Source: Duganella margarita | Lineage (GTDB): Bacteria; Pseudomonadota; Gammaproteobacteria; Burkholderiales; Burkholderiaceae_D | Length of the DNA stretch: 64,000 bases | NCBI RefSeq assembly: GCF_009857535.1 | Contig: NZ_WWCS01000008.1 | Span: 62,001 to 126,000, forward strand | Reading direction: 5' to 3' | Part shown: one piece after another, positions 33,241 to 42,764 of the stretch | How positions within the stretch are numbered: the stretch's first letter is position 1 | Layout: every line of letters begins with the position of its first letter | Position numbers and translations under genes: made by a program | Notes under the pieces: generated by a model | What the model saw: the letters and a program-made list of their open reading frames with translations, nothing else | Databases searched by the model: none | Told to the model about the DNA's origin: nothing

Positions 33241-35109
33241 TTATTTGTCTTGTTTGATGGGCTTGCTTTTGTCGATTACTTCGCGGCAGTCGCCCTTGAA
33301 GTCGGCATTGTCGTAGTTGGTCCAGCCGTAGCTGTCCACGTAGCGCTTGTGCTGCTTGAATTGCTGGTTGAGGAAGCTCCACTCCAGTTTTTCATCGCCG
33401 TATTCGATGTCGCCCAGGTCCAGCAGTGTGTGGAACATGTTCTCGGTGGCCAGCCGCGCCTTGCGGTGCTTCAGCAACTGGCTGACCTTGTCCGGATAGC
33501 GTTCCTTGTATTGGTCCGAATACCAGACCATGGCCGGCACGTGGAATTCATATTGGGTGTTGTGGCCGTGGAAGGCCAGCTTGCACGTGCCGTCATACAG
33601 TGTCTGGCCGTGGTCGGCCACGTAGACCATCGAGGTCAGTTGCTGCGTGTCCTTCAATTGATGGATCACCTGTGACAGGAACCAGTCGGTATAGAGGATG
33701 GAGTTGTCGTAGCTGTTGTTGAGCTGTGGCTTGATCTTGAGGTCGGTGTACACCGGCTTGTCGACGCCGAACAGCGACGGCTGCCACTTGTCGAAGTCCT
33801 TCGGATAGCGCTGGCTGTAGTTCCAGTGGTTGCCCAGCGTGTGCAGCACGATCAGCTTTTTCGGCGCCGCGTCGGCGATGGCGTGTTGCAGCGGTTCCAG
33901 CAAAATCTGGTCGAAGTTGGAGTTGTTGGTAAAGCCGCCCAGGTTCATGAACTGGATCACGTCGGCCTCCTTGGCGAACACCGACACCGGCGTGTCGAAC
34001 TGGCCGAACGAGATCTGGTTCGACAGCCAGAAGGTCTTGAAGCCGGCCTCCTTATAGGCGGTGAGGAAGGATTTTTCCGAGAAACCGTCCTTCAGGCTTT
34101 GCGTGGCCGGCTTGCGCGAGATGATCACCGGCACCGACAGCCGCGTCGCCGAGACGGCGGTGATGACGTCCGGCAGCGTAACCAGGTTGGCTTCCTTGCC
34201 CAGCAGCGGGGTGGTGTCGCGCGCGTAGCCGTTGATGCCCCAGCGGTCGTAGCGCGACGATTCGCCGATCACCATGATGACGATTTCCGGCGTGTCGTTT
34301 TTGGCCGGCTGGTGCGCGTGGAAGCTGAAGTTGCGGCTGCGCTGGCCGAGGTCGGCCAGGTATGCACGCTCTTTCCAGAAATCGATGCCGCGCGCGGTCA
34401 GGCCGAACGGCCACGACGAAGCGAAGTCGCTGAATCTCAGCGGCGAGCGCAGCCGCCATGGCAGCGGGCCGAATTTCCAGTCCAGCCGGTGCTCGCCGGC
34501 GATGGCGGCGCGTTCCGGATCGCTGGCTTCTTCCGCTGCGTCTTCCTCGCTGGCGGCGGATTCGGAGGCTGACGCCGACGCGCTGGCGCTGCTGTGCACC
34601 AACGGCGCGGCGTGCACGCCGAATTCGCGGCCATACAGGCCCAGCGCGGCCAGCGCGATTAATATAGCCAGCACCGTCTTGCGGCTGGCGCCGCGCCAGT
34701 TCAGCGCCGGACTGCGGCGGGCCGCCATTTGCACCGCGATCCACCAGCCGATCACGCCGACCAGCACGGCCGCCATCAGCCACACCTTACGGCCGAGGAA
34801 TTCCATCGCCTCCTTGGGGCTGGTCTCGGCGATGATGCCCAGGTGATGGGTGGAGATGCCCTGGCCGTAATAAATGAACAAGTAAATCTCGGTCGGCAGC
34901 GCCAGGAAGGCCGGGATCAGCAGCCAGTGGAACCACGCCGGGCGGCCCACCACGCCCCACACCACCAGCCAGGCCAGCAGTTCCACCAGCAGCACATGGC
35001 CCAGTTCCGGCACTGGCCGGCCCAATAGCAGGGGCACGCAGGGCACCAGCGTCAGCAACAGGTAACTGGTCAGCACGAACAGCGGGGCGGGGCGCAACGG
35101 GAATCGCAT
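33241..35109 (-). CDS. EptA-like phosphoethanolamine transferase (sulfatase fold)
   Basis: The protein has 622 residues. Five hydrophobic segments fill the first ~150 residues, followed by a periplasmic alkaline-phosphatase/sulfatase domain. The nucleophile motif is VIGESSRYDRWGINGY with S284 in the place where lipid A transferases usually carry threonine. Later metal-binding blocks (VLHTLGNHWNY, VYVADHGQTLYDG, FHGHNTQYEFHVPAMVWYSD) are intact. A Ser/Ala/Glu-rich stretch (SSASASASASESAASEEDAAEE) interrupts the linker near residue 180. It probably adds phosphoethanolamine to an envelope glycan or lipid A; the acceptor is unknown. Confidence 0.87.
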   Translation of the reverse strand: MRFPLRPAPLFVLTSYLLLTLVPCVPLLLGRPVPELGHVLLVELLAWLVVWGVVGRPAWFHWLLIPAFLALPTEIYLFIYYGQGISTHHLGIIAETSPKEAMEFLGRKVWLMAAVLVGVIGWWIAVQMAARRSPALNWRGASRKTVLAILIALAALGLYGREFGVHAAPLVHSSASASASASESAASEEDAAEEASDPERAAIAGEHRLDWKFGPLPWRLRSPLRFSDFASSWPFGLTARGIDFWKERAYLADLGQRSRNFSFHAHQPAKNDTPEIVIMVIGESSRYDRWGINGYARDTTPLLGKEANLVTLPDVITAVSATRLSVPVIISRKPATQSLKDGFSEKSFLTAYKEAGFKTFWLSNQISFGQFDTPVSVFAKEADVIQFMNLGGFTNNSNFDQILLEPLQHAIADAAPKKLIVLHTLGNHWNYSQRYPKDFDKWQPSLFGVDKPVYTDLKIKPQLNNSYDNSILYTDWFLSQVIHQLKDTQQLTSMVYVADHGQTLYDGTCKLAFHGHNTQYEFHVPAMVWYSDQYKERYPDKVSQLLKHRKARLATENMFHTLLDLGDIEYGDEKLEWSFLNQQFKQHKRYVDSYGWTNYDNADFKGDCREVIDKSKPIKQDK

Positions 35110-35213
35110 TGAGGGCTAGCAGGATGGGAATTATTTGCTATTATCAAGCGTTTTCAGACCTTTCTGCTAGTGGCGGCTTTCCCGCTGCAAGCCGCCATCC
35201 GCCGCGAAATTGA

Positions 35214-35242
35214 TTGACTGAGCTACCGTTCACGTCTATACT
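35214..35242 (+). promoter_or_regulatory. Sigma-70 promoter of the str operon
   Basis: TTGACT (35214-35219)-N17-TATACT (35237-35242) is a near-consensus promoter. The transcript would start near 35249 and carry a leader of about 155 bases before rpsL. The leader contains a weak CCCGG/CCGGG hairpin around 35355-35373. The rest of the 295-base gap (35110-35404) shows no other gene. Confidence 0.8.
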
Positions 35243-35404
35243 CGCGAGTTCTCAATTTATTCTGCACATCGTATACGTTGAATCCGGCTGCTCCATGAGA
35301 GTGGCTGTTTGCGCCTCCTTTGGCCCAATAGATCGAGAGAAGGTTTTTTGTCCCCGGCATTTTGACCGGGTTGTTAATGTTGTTATTTAGTTGGGTTTAG
35401 AACG

Positions 35405-35788
35405 ATGCCAACCATCAATCAACTGATTCGCCAACCACGCACCAAACTGGTCGTGAAGAGCAAATCGCCGGCGCTGGAAAACAGCCCGCAAAAACGTGGC
35501 GTGTGCACCCGTGTGTATACCACCACTCCTAAGAAGCCTAACTCGGCACTGCGTAAAGTTGCCAAAGTGCGTCTGACCAACGGTTTCGAAGTGATTTCGT
35601 ACATCGGCGGTGAAGGCCACAATCTGCAAGAGCACAGCGTTGTTCTGCTGCGCGGCGGTCGTGTCAAAGACTTGCCAGGTGTGCGTTACCACATGGTTCG
35701 CGGTGCACTGGATACCCAGGGCGTTAAAGACCGTAAACAAGCTCGCTCGAAATACGGTGCCAAGCGCGCCAAGCAAGCTAAGAAGTAA
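35405..35788 (+). CDS. rpsL: 30S ribosomal protein S12
   Basis: The protein has 127 residues, full length for S12, beginning [12 protein letters not shown]. It lies at the decoding centre of the 30S subunit. [11 protein letters not shown] carries K43 and [11 protein letters not shown] carries K88, the two lysines altered in streptomycin-resistant mutants; both are wild type here. First gene of the str operon, about 155 bases after its promoter. Confidence 0.98.
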   Translation: MPTINQLIRQPRTKLVVKSKSPALENSPQKRGVCTRVYTTTPKKPNSALRKVAKVRLTNGFEVISYIGGEGHNLQEHSVVLLRGGRVKDLPGVRYHMVRGALDTQGVKDRKQARSKYGAKRAKQAKK

Positions 35789-35894
35789 TCATTATTAATT
35801 GAGTTGAGCCGGTCGCGAGACCGAGTAAGTGGCTGGCTATGATGGCCGCCGCGAGTGACCGCAAGGCACTCAACTGAAGAGAAAAGGAAATGAC

Positions 35895-36365
35895 ATGCCA
35901 CGTCGTCGTGAAGTACCCAAGCGCGAGATCCTGCCGGATCCAAAATTCGGCAACACCGATGTCGCCAAATTCGTGAACGTTCTGATGCTGTCCGGTAAAA
36001 AATCGGTCGCAGAAAACATCATTTACGGTGCTTTCGAGCACATCTCGGAGAAATCCGGTAAAGACCCGCTGGAAGTGTTCGCTACCGCGATCAACAACGC
36101 CAAGCCGCTGGTTGAAGTGAAATCCCGTCGCGTTGGTGGTGCCAACTACCAGGTGCCGGTTGAAGTCCGCCCAGTGCGTCGTATGGCGCTGTCGATGCGT
36201 TGGCTGCGTGAAGCTGCCAACAAGCGCAGCGAAAAATCGATGCCACAGCGTCTGGCGGGCGAGCTGATGGAAGCCGCTGAAGGCCGTGGCGGTGCGATGA
36301 AGAAGCGTGACGAAGTTCACCGCATGGCTGAAGCGAACAAGGCGTTCTCGCACTTCCGCTTCTAA
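35895..36365 (+). CDS. rpsG: 30S ribosomal protein S7
   Basis: The protein has 156 residues, starting [19 protein letters not shown], preceded by [13 protein letters not shown]7 nucleates assembly of the 30S head by binding the 3' domain of 16S rRNA. In E. coli S7 represses the str operon through the rpsL-rpsG gap; that gap is 106 bases here but no matching structure could be confirmed by eye. Confidence 0.98.
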   Translation: MPRRREVPKREILPDPKFGNTDVAKFVNVLMLSGKKSVAENIIYGAFEHISEKSGKDPLEVFATAINNAKPLVEVKSRRVGGANYQVPVEVRPVRRMALSMRWLREAANKRSEKSMPQRLAGELMEAAEGRGGAMKKRDEVHRMAEANKAFSHFRF

Positions 36366-36373
36366 TAAAATCG

Positions 36374-36395
36374 GCCAGATCCTGCGTGATCTGGC
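36374..36395 (+). other. Hairpin between rpsG and fusA
   Basis: GCCAGATC-CTGCGT-GATCTGGC forms an 8-bp perfect stem (36374-36395) just after the rpsG stop. There is no U-tract, so it is more likely an mRNA-processing or stabilising element than a terminator, since fusA must be expressed from the same transcript. Confidence 0.4.
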
Positions 36396-36479
36396 TGTCA
36401 TCTGTTGTTCGAGGCCGGGCTCATTTTTTCTCCAAAAAATGGCGCTCGGTTTTGTCCATTCAAAGATTTAGGATTAATT

Positions 36480-38585
36480 ATGGCCCGCAAGACCCCCATC
36501 GAGCGCTACCGCAACATCGGTATCTCCGCTCACATCGATGCAGGTAAGACCACCACCACCGAACGCGTTCTGTTCTACACGGGCGTGAACCACAAGATCG
36601 GTGAAGTTCACGATGGCGCCGCCACCATGGACTGGATGGAGCAGGAGCAGGAACGCGGTATTACCATTACCTCGGCTGCGACCACGTGCTTCTGGAAAGG
36701 CATGGCGAACAACTTCCCAGAACACCACATCAACATCATCGACACCCCAGGCCACGTTGACTTCACCATTGAAGTGGAACGTTCGATGCGCGTGCTGGAT
36801 GGCGCTTGCATGGTTTACTGCGCAGTGGGCGGTGTTCAGCCACAGTCGGAAACCGTCTGGCGTCAGGCCAACAAGTACAAAGTGCCACGTCTGGCCTTCG
36901 TCAACAAGATGGACCGCACCGGCGCGAACTTCTTCAAAGTGTACGAGCAGATGCGCGCACGCCTGAAGGCCAACCCAGTCCTGATCCAGATCCCGATCGG
37001 CGCCGAAGACAACTTCAAAGGCGTGATCGATCTGGTCAAGATGAAAGCGATCCTGTGGGACGACGCTTCGCAAGGCATGAAATTCGACTACGTCGATATC
37101 CCTGCCGAGCTGGCTGATTCGGCTGCCGAGTGGCGCGAGAAGATGGTTGAAGCCGCTGCTGAAGCGAACGAAGACCTGATGAACAAGTACCTGGAAGAAG
37201 GCGACCTGACCGAAGCCGAGATCAAGAAAGCGCTGCGCGATCGCACCATCGCTTCCGAAATCGTTCCTATGCTGTGCGGCACCGCGTTCAAAAACAAGGG
37301 CGTACAAGCCATGTTGGACGCCGTGATCGAGTACCTGCCATCGCCAATCGACATCGCTGACGTTAAAGGCACCGACGAAGACGAAGCGCCGACCACCCGC
37401 AAGGCGTCGGACGACGAGAAATTCTCGGCACTGGCCTTCAAGATCATGACCGACCCGTTCGTCGGCCAGCTGGCCTTCTTCCGCGTGTACTCGGGCGCCA
37501 TCAATTCGGGCGACACCGTGTACAACTCGGTCAAAGGCCGTAAAGAGCGTCTGGGTCGTATTCTGCAGATGCACGCCAACCAGCGCGAAGAGATCAAAGA
37601 AGTGCGCGCCGGCGACATCGCTGCGGCAGTGGGTCTGAAAGACGTGACCACCGGTGAAACCCTGTGCGATCCATCGTCGATCATCATCCTGGAACGCATG
37701 GTGTTCCCAGAGCCAGTGATTCAACAGGCGGTGGAACCAAAAACCAAGGCCGACCAGGAAAAAATGGGCCTGGCGCTGAACCGCCTGGCACAGGAAGATC
37801 CGTCGTTCCGCGTGAAAACCGACGAAGAGTCGGGCCAGACCATCATCGGTGGTATGGGCGAGCTGCACCTGGAAATTATCGTTGACCGCATGAAGCGCGA
37901 ATTCGGCGTGGAAGCGACCGTGGGCAAACCACAGGTTGCATACCGCGAAACCGTCCGCAAATCGGTAAGCGATGTGGAAGGCAAGTTCGTCAAGCAGTCG
38001 GGTGGTCGTGGTCAATACGGTCACGCCGTGCTGACCCTGGAACCACAGGAACAAGGCAAAGGCTTCGAGTTCATCGACGCAATTAAAGGCGGTGTGATTC
38101 CACGCGAATTCATCCCTGCGGTTGAAAAAGGTGTGCGCGAAACCCTGAACACCGGTGTTCTGGCGGGCTACCCAGTGGTCGACGTCAAAGTCACCCTGAC
38201 CTTCGGTTCGTACCACGATGTTGACTCGAACGAAAATGCATTCCGCATGGCCGGTTCGATGGCATTCAAAGAAGCTTGCCGTCGCGCCAGCCCAGTCATC
38301 CTGGAACCAATGATGGCTGTGGAAGTTGAAACGCCGGAAGACTACGCCGGTACCGTGATGGGCGATCTGTCGTCCCGCCGCGGTATGGTGCAGGGCATGG
38401 ACGAAATCCCAGGCGGCGGCGGCAAGATCATCAAAGCCGAAGTACCGCTGTCGGAAATGTTCGGTTACTCGACCACCCTGCGTTCCGCAACGCAAGGTCG
38501 TGCGACCTACACCATGGAGTTCAAGCACTACTCCGAGGCGCCTAAGCACGTTATCGACGCGATCGTTACCGCGAAAGCTAAGTAA
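36480..38585 (+). CDS. fusA: Elongation factor G
   Basis: The protein has 701 residues from ATG 36480, with AGGA a few bases upstream; the frame is open from 36405 but that part is leader. G1 is [12 protein letters not shown], followed by the switch region [20 protein letters not shown] (G3) and [10 protein letters not shown] (G4). It drives translocation on the ribosome and acts in recycling. Codons are those of a highly expressed gene (proline mostly CCA, glycine often GGT). Confidence 0.98.
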   Translation: MARKTPIERYRNIGISAHIDAGKTTTTERVLFYTGVNHKIGEVHDGAATMDWMEQEQERGITITSAATTCFWKGMANNFPEHHINIIDTPGHVDFTIEVERSMRVLDGACMVYCAVGGVQPQSETVWRQANKYKVPRLAFVNKMDRTGANFFKVYEQMRARLKANPVLIQIPIGAEDNFKGVIDLVKMKAILWDDASQGMKFDYVDIPAELADSAAEWREKMVEAAAEANEDLMNKYLEEGDLTEAEIKKALRDRTIASEIVPMLCGTAFKNKGVQAMLDAVIEYLPSPIDIADVKGTDEDEAPTTRKASDDEKFSALAFKIMTDPFVGQLAFFRVYSGAINSGDTVYNSVKGRKERLGRILQMHANQREEIKEVRAGDIAAAVGLKDVTTGETLCDPSSIIILERMVFPEPVIQQAVEPKTKADQEKMGLALNRLAQEDPSFRVKTDEESGQTIIGGMGELHLEIIVDRMKREFGVEATVGKPQVAYRETVRKSVSDVEGKFVKQSGGRGQYGHAVLTLEPQEQGKGFEFIDAIKGGVIPREFIPAVEKGVRETLNTGVLAGYPVVDVKVTLTFGSYHDVDSNENAFRMAGSMAFKEACRRASPVILEPMMAVEVETPEDYAGTVMGDLSSRRGMVQGMDEIPGGGGKIIKAEVPLSEMFGYSTTLRSATQGRATYTMEFKHYSEAPKHVIDAIVTAKAK

Positions 38586-38597
38586 TTCTGTAATTTT

Positions 38598-38624
38598 TGC
38601 GGCCGGGTAGATCACCTGGCCGCA
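38598..38624 (+). other. Hairpin between fusA and tuf
   Basis: TGCGGCC-G-GGT-AGATC-ACC-T-GGCCGCA forms a stem of 10 pairs with one internal mismatch. No U-tract follows, so it may mark partial termination or processing that lets tuf level differ from fusA. Confidence 0.4.
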
Positions 38625-38656
38625 CATTTAAAACTTTGTTCTGAGGAAGAATCAAA

Positions 38657-39847
<1,191 letters not shown>

Positions 39848-39869
39848 TTTTTAGCCTGGATTGAAACAG

Positions 39870-39898
39870 GGGCGGGATGGTGTGATACCATCTCGCCC
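39870..39898 (+). terminator. Stable hairpin after tuf, possible partial terminator
   Basis: GGGCGGGATGGT (39870-39881), loop GTGAT, ACCATCTCGCCC (39887-39898) pairs over 12 positions with one G-U. Only TT follows, so termination would be weak. It separates tuf from rpsJ and may reduce read-through into rpsJ. Confidence 0.45.
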
Positions 39899-39972
39899 TT
39901 GCGTATCAAACTCGTTCTTTTAAACATTGCTGGCGCTACAAAGTTGCCAGTTCGCTCTTTTGAGGAATTATC

Positions 39973-40290
39973 ATGTCCGCACCAAACCAAAAAATCCGTA
40001 TCCGTCTGAAAGCTTTCGACTACAAGCTGATCGACCAGTCCGCACTGGAAATCGTTGACACCGCTAAGCGCACCGGCGCCGTTGTCAAGGGCCCAGTCCC
40101 ACTGCCAACCCGCATTCAACGTTTCGACGTTCTGCGTTCGCCACACGTCAACAAGACCTCGCGCGACCAGTTCGAGATCCGTACCCACCAGCGCCTGATG
40201 GACATCGTCGACCCAACCGACAAGACCGTTGACGCACTGATGAAGCTGGACCTGCCAGCTGGCGTTGATGTCGAAATCAAACTGCAATAA
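39973..40290 (+). CDS. rpsJ: 30S ribosomal protein S10
   Basis: The protein has 105 residues, starting [20 protein letters not shown], the normal length range for S10. It binds the 30S head and, with NusB, takes part in transcription antitermination. It sits 125 bases after tuf and is followed by a strong terminator, so it ends the str transcript and is separated from rplC by about 12.5 kb. Confidence 0.97.
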   Translation: MSAPNQKIRIRLKAFDYKLIDQSALEIVDTAKRTGAVVKGPVPLPTRIQRFDVLRSPHVNKTSRDQFEIRTHQRLMDIVDPTDKTVDALMKLDLPAGVDVEIKLQ

Positions 40291-40336
40291 TCGTATTGAA
40301 GCCGGTGGCGCTGCCTAGCGCTTGCCAGCTGATGAT

Positions 40337-40374
40337 GGGGCCGGACGTGCAAACGTCCGGCCCCATTGTTTTTT
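40337..40374 (+). terminator. Strong intrinsic terminator after rpsJ
   Basis: GGGGCCGGACGT (40337-40348), GCAA loop, ACGTCCGGCCCC (40353-40364) is a perfect 12-bp stem followed by TTGTTTTTT. It ends the rpsL-rpsG-fusA-tuf-rpsJ transcript. Confidence 0.93.
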
Positions 40375-40402
40375 ATGGCTGAAACCGCTAGAGTCTGACG
40401 CC

Positions 40403-41245
40403 ATGCTGGCCATCCTCGACACCCATCTGCTCGCCGCCACCACCCGCCACGGTCTGCGCGGCTGGCAGCGTTTTCTGCTGGAATTCCTCTACTTCGGCAT
40501 CAAGAACGCCCGCGCCTGTCTGTTCGTGGCGCTGTTCTTCGCCAGTGTGCTGCTGGCGCCGCGCGCCGGGCTGTTCGGCCTGCCGCGCTACGACGTGCTG
40601 CTGCTGGCCGCCATCGCCATCCAGGTCTGGATGTTGTGGGCCGGGCTGGAAACCTGGGATGAGCTGAAGGCGGTGTGCCTGTTCCACCTGGTCGGCTTTG
40701 CGCTGGAAGCGTTCAAGGTTTCGGGCAGCATCCAGTCGTGGAGCTATCCGGACTTTGCCTACACCAAGCTGTTCGGCGTGCCGCTGTTTTCCGGCTTTAT
40801 GTACGCGGCGGTGGGCAGCTATGTGATCCAGGCCTGGCGCCTGTTCGACCTGCGCATCCGCCACCACCCGCCGTACTGGATGGCGGTGACGATCGCGCTG
40901 CTGATCTATGCCAATTTCTTCACCCATCACTACATCGGCGATTTCCGCTGGTATCTGGCGGCCTGCGCGCTGGGTTTGTACGCCCGCACCACGGTGGTGT
41001 TCCGGCCGCTCGACCGCGACCGGCAGATGCCGCTGCTGCTGTCCTTCGTGCTGATCGGCTTTTTCATCTGGTTGGCGGAAAACATCAGCACGTTCTGGGG
41101 CGTGTGGCGCTATCCCAACCAGCTGGGCGCGTGGTCGGCGGTGCACGTCAGCAAATGGAGTTCGTGGTCGCTGCTGGTGGTGATGACCTTTACCATCGTC
41201 GCCCACCTCAAGCACATCAAGGCCCGCATCCACGTGCCGGACTAA
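40403..41245 (+). CDS. DUF817-family integral membrane protein
   Basis: The protein has 280 residues from ATG 40403; an open frame from 40322 would include the rpsJ terminator and is rejected. About seven to eight hydrophobic helices fill the chain ([56 protein letters not shown] and others). The family has no known function. It begins only 29 bases after the terminator's U-tract, with no clear promoter between, and converges on the ROK regulator gene. Confidence 0.82.
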   Translation: MLAILDTHLLAATTRHGLRGWQRFLLEFLYFGIKNARACLFVALFFASVLLAPRAGLFGLPRYDVLLLAAIAIQVWMLWAGLETWDELKAVCLFHLVGFALEAFKVSGSIQSWSYPDFAYTKLFGVPLFSGFMYAAVGSYVIQAWRLFDLRIRHHPPYWMAVTIALLIYANFFTHHYIGDFRWYLAACALGLYARTTVVFRPLDRDRQMPLLLSFVLIGFFIWLAENISTFWGVWRYPNQLGAWSAVHVSKWSSWSLLVVMTFTIVAHLKHIKARIHVPD

Positions 41246-41316
41246 AATCTCCGCGCGCTTGTCCCAGCTGCACAGCACGGCGTATGGGGCCACCGGCAAG
41301 AGCGGAATGGACTAAC

Positions 41317-42528
41317 TCAGGCGGTGCCCAGGCCGTGCTCGGCGAACGGACGCATCAGGTAGTGGCGCGCCATGGCGGCGCCGCCGATGGCGATGGTGTT
41401 GGCGCCGAACTGCGGCGTGCGGATCACCGGCGCCGTCAGCGAGGTGGCGCTGGCGTAGTCGTGCAGCACCTGCCGCGCCGGCGTGACCAGGTGGTCGCCC
41501 AGCCGCAGCGCGGCGCCGCCCAGCACGATGCACATCGGATCGAACGCCACCCACAGATTGTTCAGCAGCACGCCCAGATGGCGGCCGGAGGCTTGCACCG
41601 CCTGCAGCGCCGGGCCGTCGCCGGCGTCGGCGGCGGTGACGAGTTGTTGCAGCTGCTCCGGCGTCGACGGCGCCTGTTTGCCGTACACGGTGTCCAGCAT
41701 GGCTTGCAGACCGATCAGCGCATCGGCACAGCCGCGCCGGCCGCAGGAGCAGGGCGGTCCGCCCTGTTGCAGGATAGTGTGGCCGACCTCGCCCGCGAAG
41801 CCATACAGCCCGGTCAGCAGGCGGCCGTTGACGATGATGCCGGCGCCCACGCCGTAACCAATACTGACATAAATCAGCGGGTCGGCGCCGTGCTGGCCGG
41901 AGAATTCCACCTCGGCCAGCGCCGCCACGTTCGCTTCGTTCTGGGCGAACAGCGGCAGCGCCGCCAGCGCCGAACCGGCCAGCCCATCGCGCAGCAGGCC
42001 GGTCACGTCGATGTTGCGCCAGCCGAGGTGGGGCGCGATGTGCAGCAGGCCGGTGGCCTCGTCCACCGCGCCGGGCAGGCCGACGCCGGCCCCCAGCATG
42101 GTGCGGCCCGCCAGTTCGGCGCTGGCGCTCAGCTGGATCAGCGCCTGCGCGGTCTGGGCGATGCAGGCGGCGGCGTCTTGCGCATCGGCATACGCCAGTT
42201 CGCGCTCGGCCAGCACCTCGCCCAGCAGGTTGGTGGCGACGATGCGCAGCGCGTCAATGCCGAGGTCGGCGCCCAGCAGGGCCAGCCGTCCGCCGTCCAG
42301 GTGCAGCGGGGTGGCGCGCCGTCCCAGCGCGCCGGTGGTGCGCAAGGCGCTTTCGGTCAGCCAGCCTTCGTCCATCAGTTCCCGCACCAGCAGGCTGACA
42401 GTGGATTTGGTCAGGCCCACGGTTTCCGACAGCCCGGCGCGCGACATGCCGGGCTCGCTGCACAGCTGGCGCACCAGGGCCATGCGATTGATTTGTTTCA
42501 GTAATTGCTGGTCACCGGCGACGATCAT
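41317..42528 (-). CDS. ROK-family transcriptional regulator
   Basis: The protein has 403 residues. An N-terminal winged helix (MSRAGLSETVGLTKSTVSLLVRELMDEGWL) is followed by the ROK sugar-kinase-like fold, with the zinc motif CSCGRRGC and the GYGVGAGIIVNGRL and FAGEVGH signatures. ROK regulators of the NagC/XylR type repress sugar-uptake genes and respond to a sugar or sugar phosphate. It is divergent from a large TonB receptor, with a 14-bp palindrome in the gap. Confidence 0.9.
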   Translation of the reverse strand: MIVAGDQQLLKQINRMALVRQLCSEPGMSRAGLSETVGLTKSTVSLLVRELMDEGWLTESALRTTGALGRRATPLHLDGGRLALLGADLGIDALRIVATNLLGEVLAERELAYADAQDAAACIAQTAQALIQLSASAELAGRTMLGAGVGLPGAVDEATGLLHIAPHLGWRNIDVTGLLRDGLAGSALAALPLFAQNEANVAALAEVEFSGQHGADPLIYVSIGYGVGAGIIVNGRLLTGLYGFAGEVGHTILQQGGPPCSCGRRGCADALIGLQAMLDTVYGKQAPSTPEQLQQLVTAADAGDGPALQAVQASGRHLGVLLNNLWVAFDPMCIVLGGAALRLGDHLVTPARQVLHDYASATSLTAPVIRTPQFGANTIAIGGAAMARHYLMRPFAEHGLGTA

Positions 42529-42600
42529 GGGTCCTGTTCCAAGGGGATGTCGAGCGATGATACACCGTGCATGCCGTTAGCACATTATTACAACATTACG

Positions 42601-42614
42601 CCGTTACGTAACGG
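42601..42614. promoter_or_regulatory. 14-bp palindrome, candidate ROK operator
   Basis: CCGTTACGTAACGG is a perfect palindrome in the 236-base region between the ROK gene and the TonB receptor gene. It is preceded by two ATTAC repeats. It lies about 30 bases upstream of the receptor's -35 element, where a regulator could control both directions. Confidence 0.55.
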
Positions 42615-42643
42615 GGAAAAACACCCGGGATGAAGCGCATCAA

Positions 42644-42672
42644 TTGACGGATGGAAGCGTTTCTCCTATCCT
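42644..42672 (+). promoter_or_regulatory. Promoter of the TonB receptor gene
   Basis: TTGACG (42644-42649)-N17-TATCCT (42667-42672) fits a sigma-70 promoter. The transcript would start near 42679, about 86 bases before the ATG at 42765. Confidence 0.6.
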
Positions 42673-42764
42673 TAAGTTGCCGAATTTGTCACATCAATGA
42701 ACTAATTCAGGTGCGTGCCGGTCGATGTTGCGCCCCCGGCATAAATCATAAATAAGGAGACAAA

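Noticed and set aside
35110..35404. Possible small RNA or riboswitch in the long rpsL leader
   Set aside because: Only a weak 5-bp stem was seen; no known riboswitch core could be recognised.
36474..38627. 717-codon minus-strand frame opposite fusA
   Set aside because: It is antisense to a fully conserved EF-G gene and an effect of biased codon use.
40322..40402. N-terminal extension of the DUF817 protein
   Set aside because: It would translate through the rpsJ terminator; ATG 40403 gives a normal family N-terminus.
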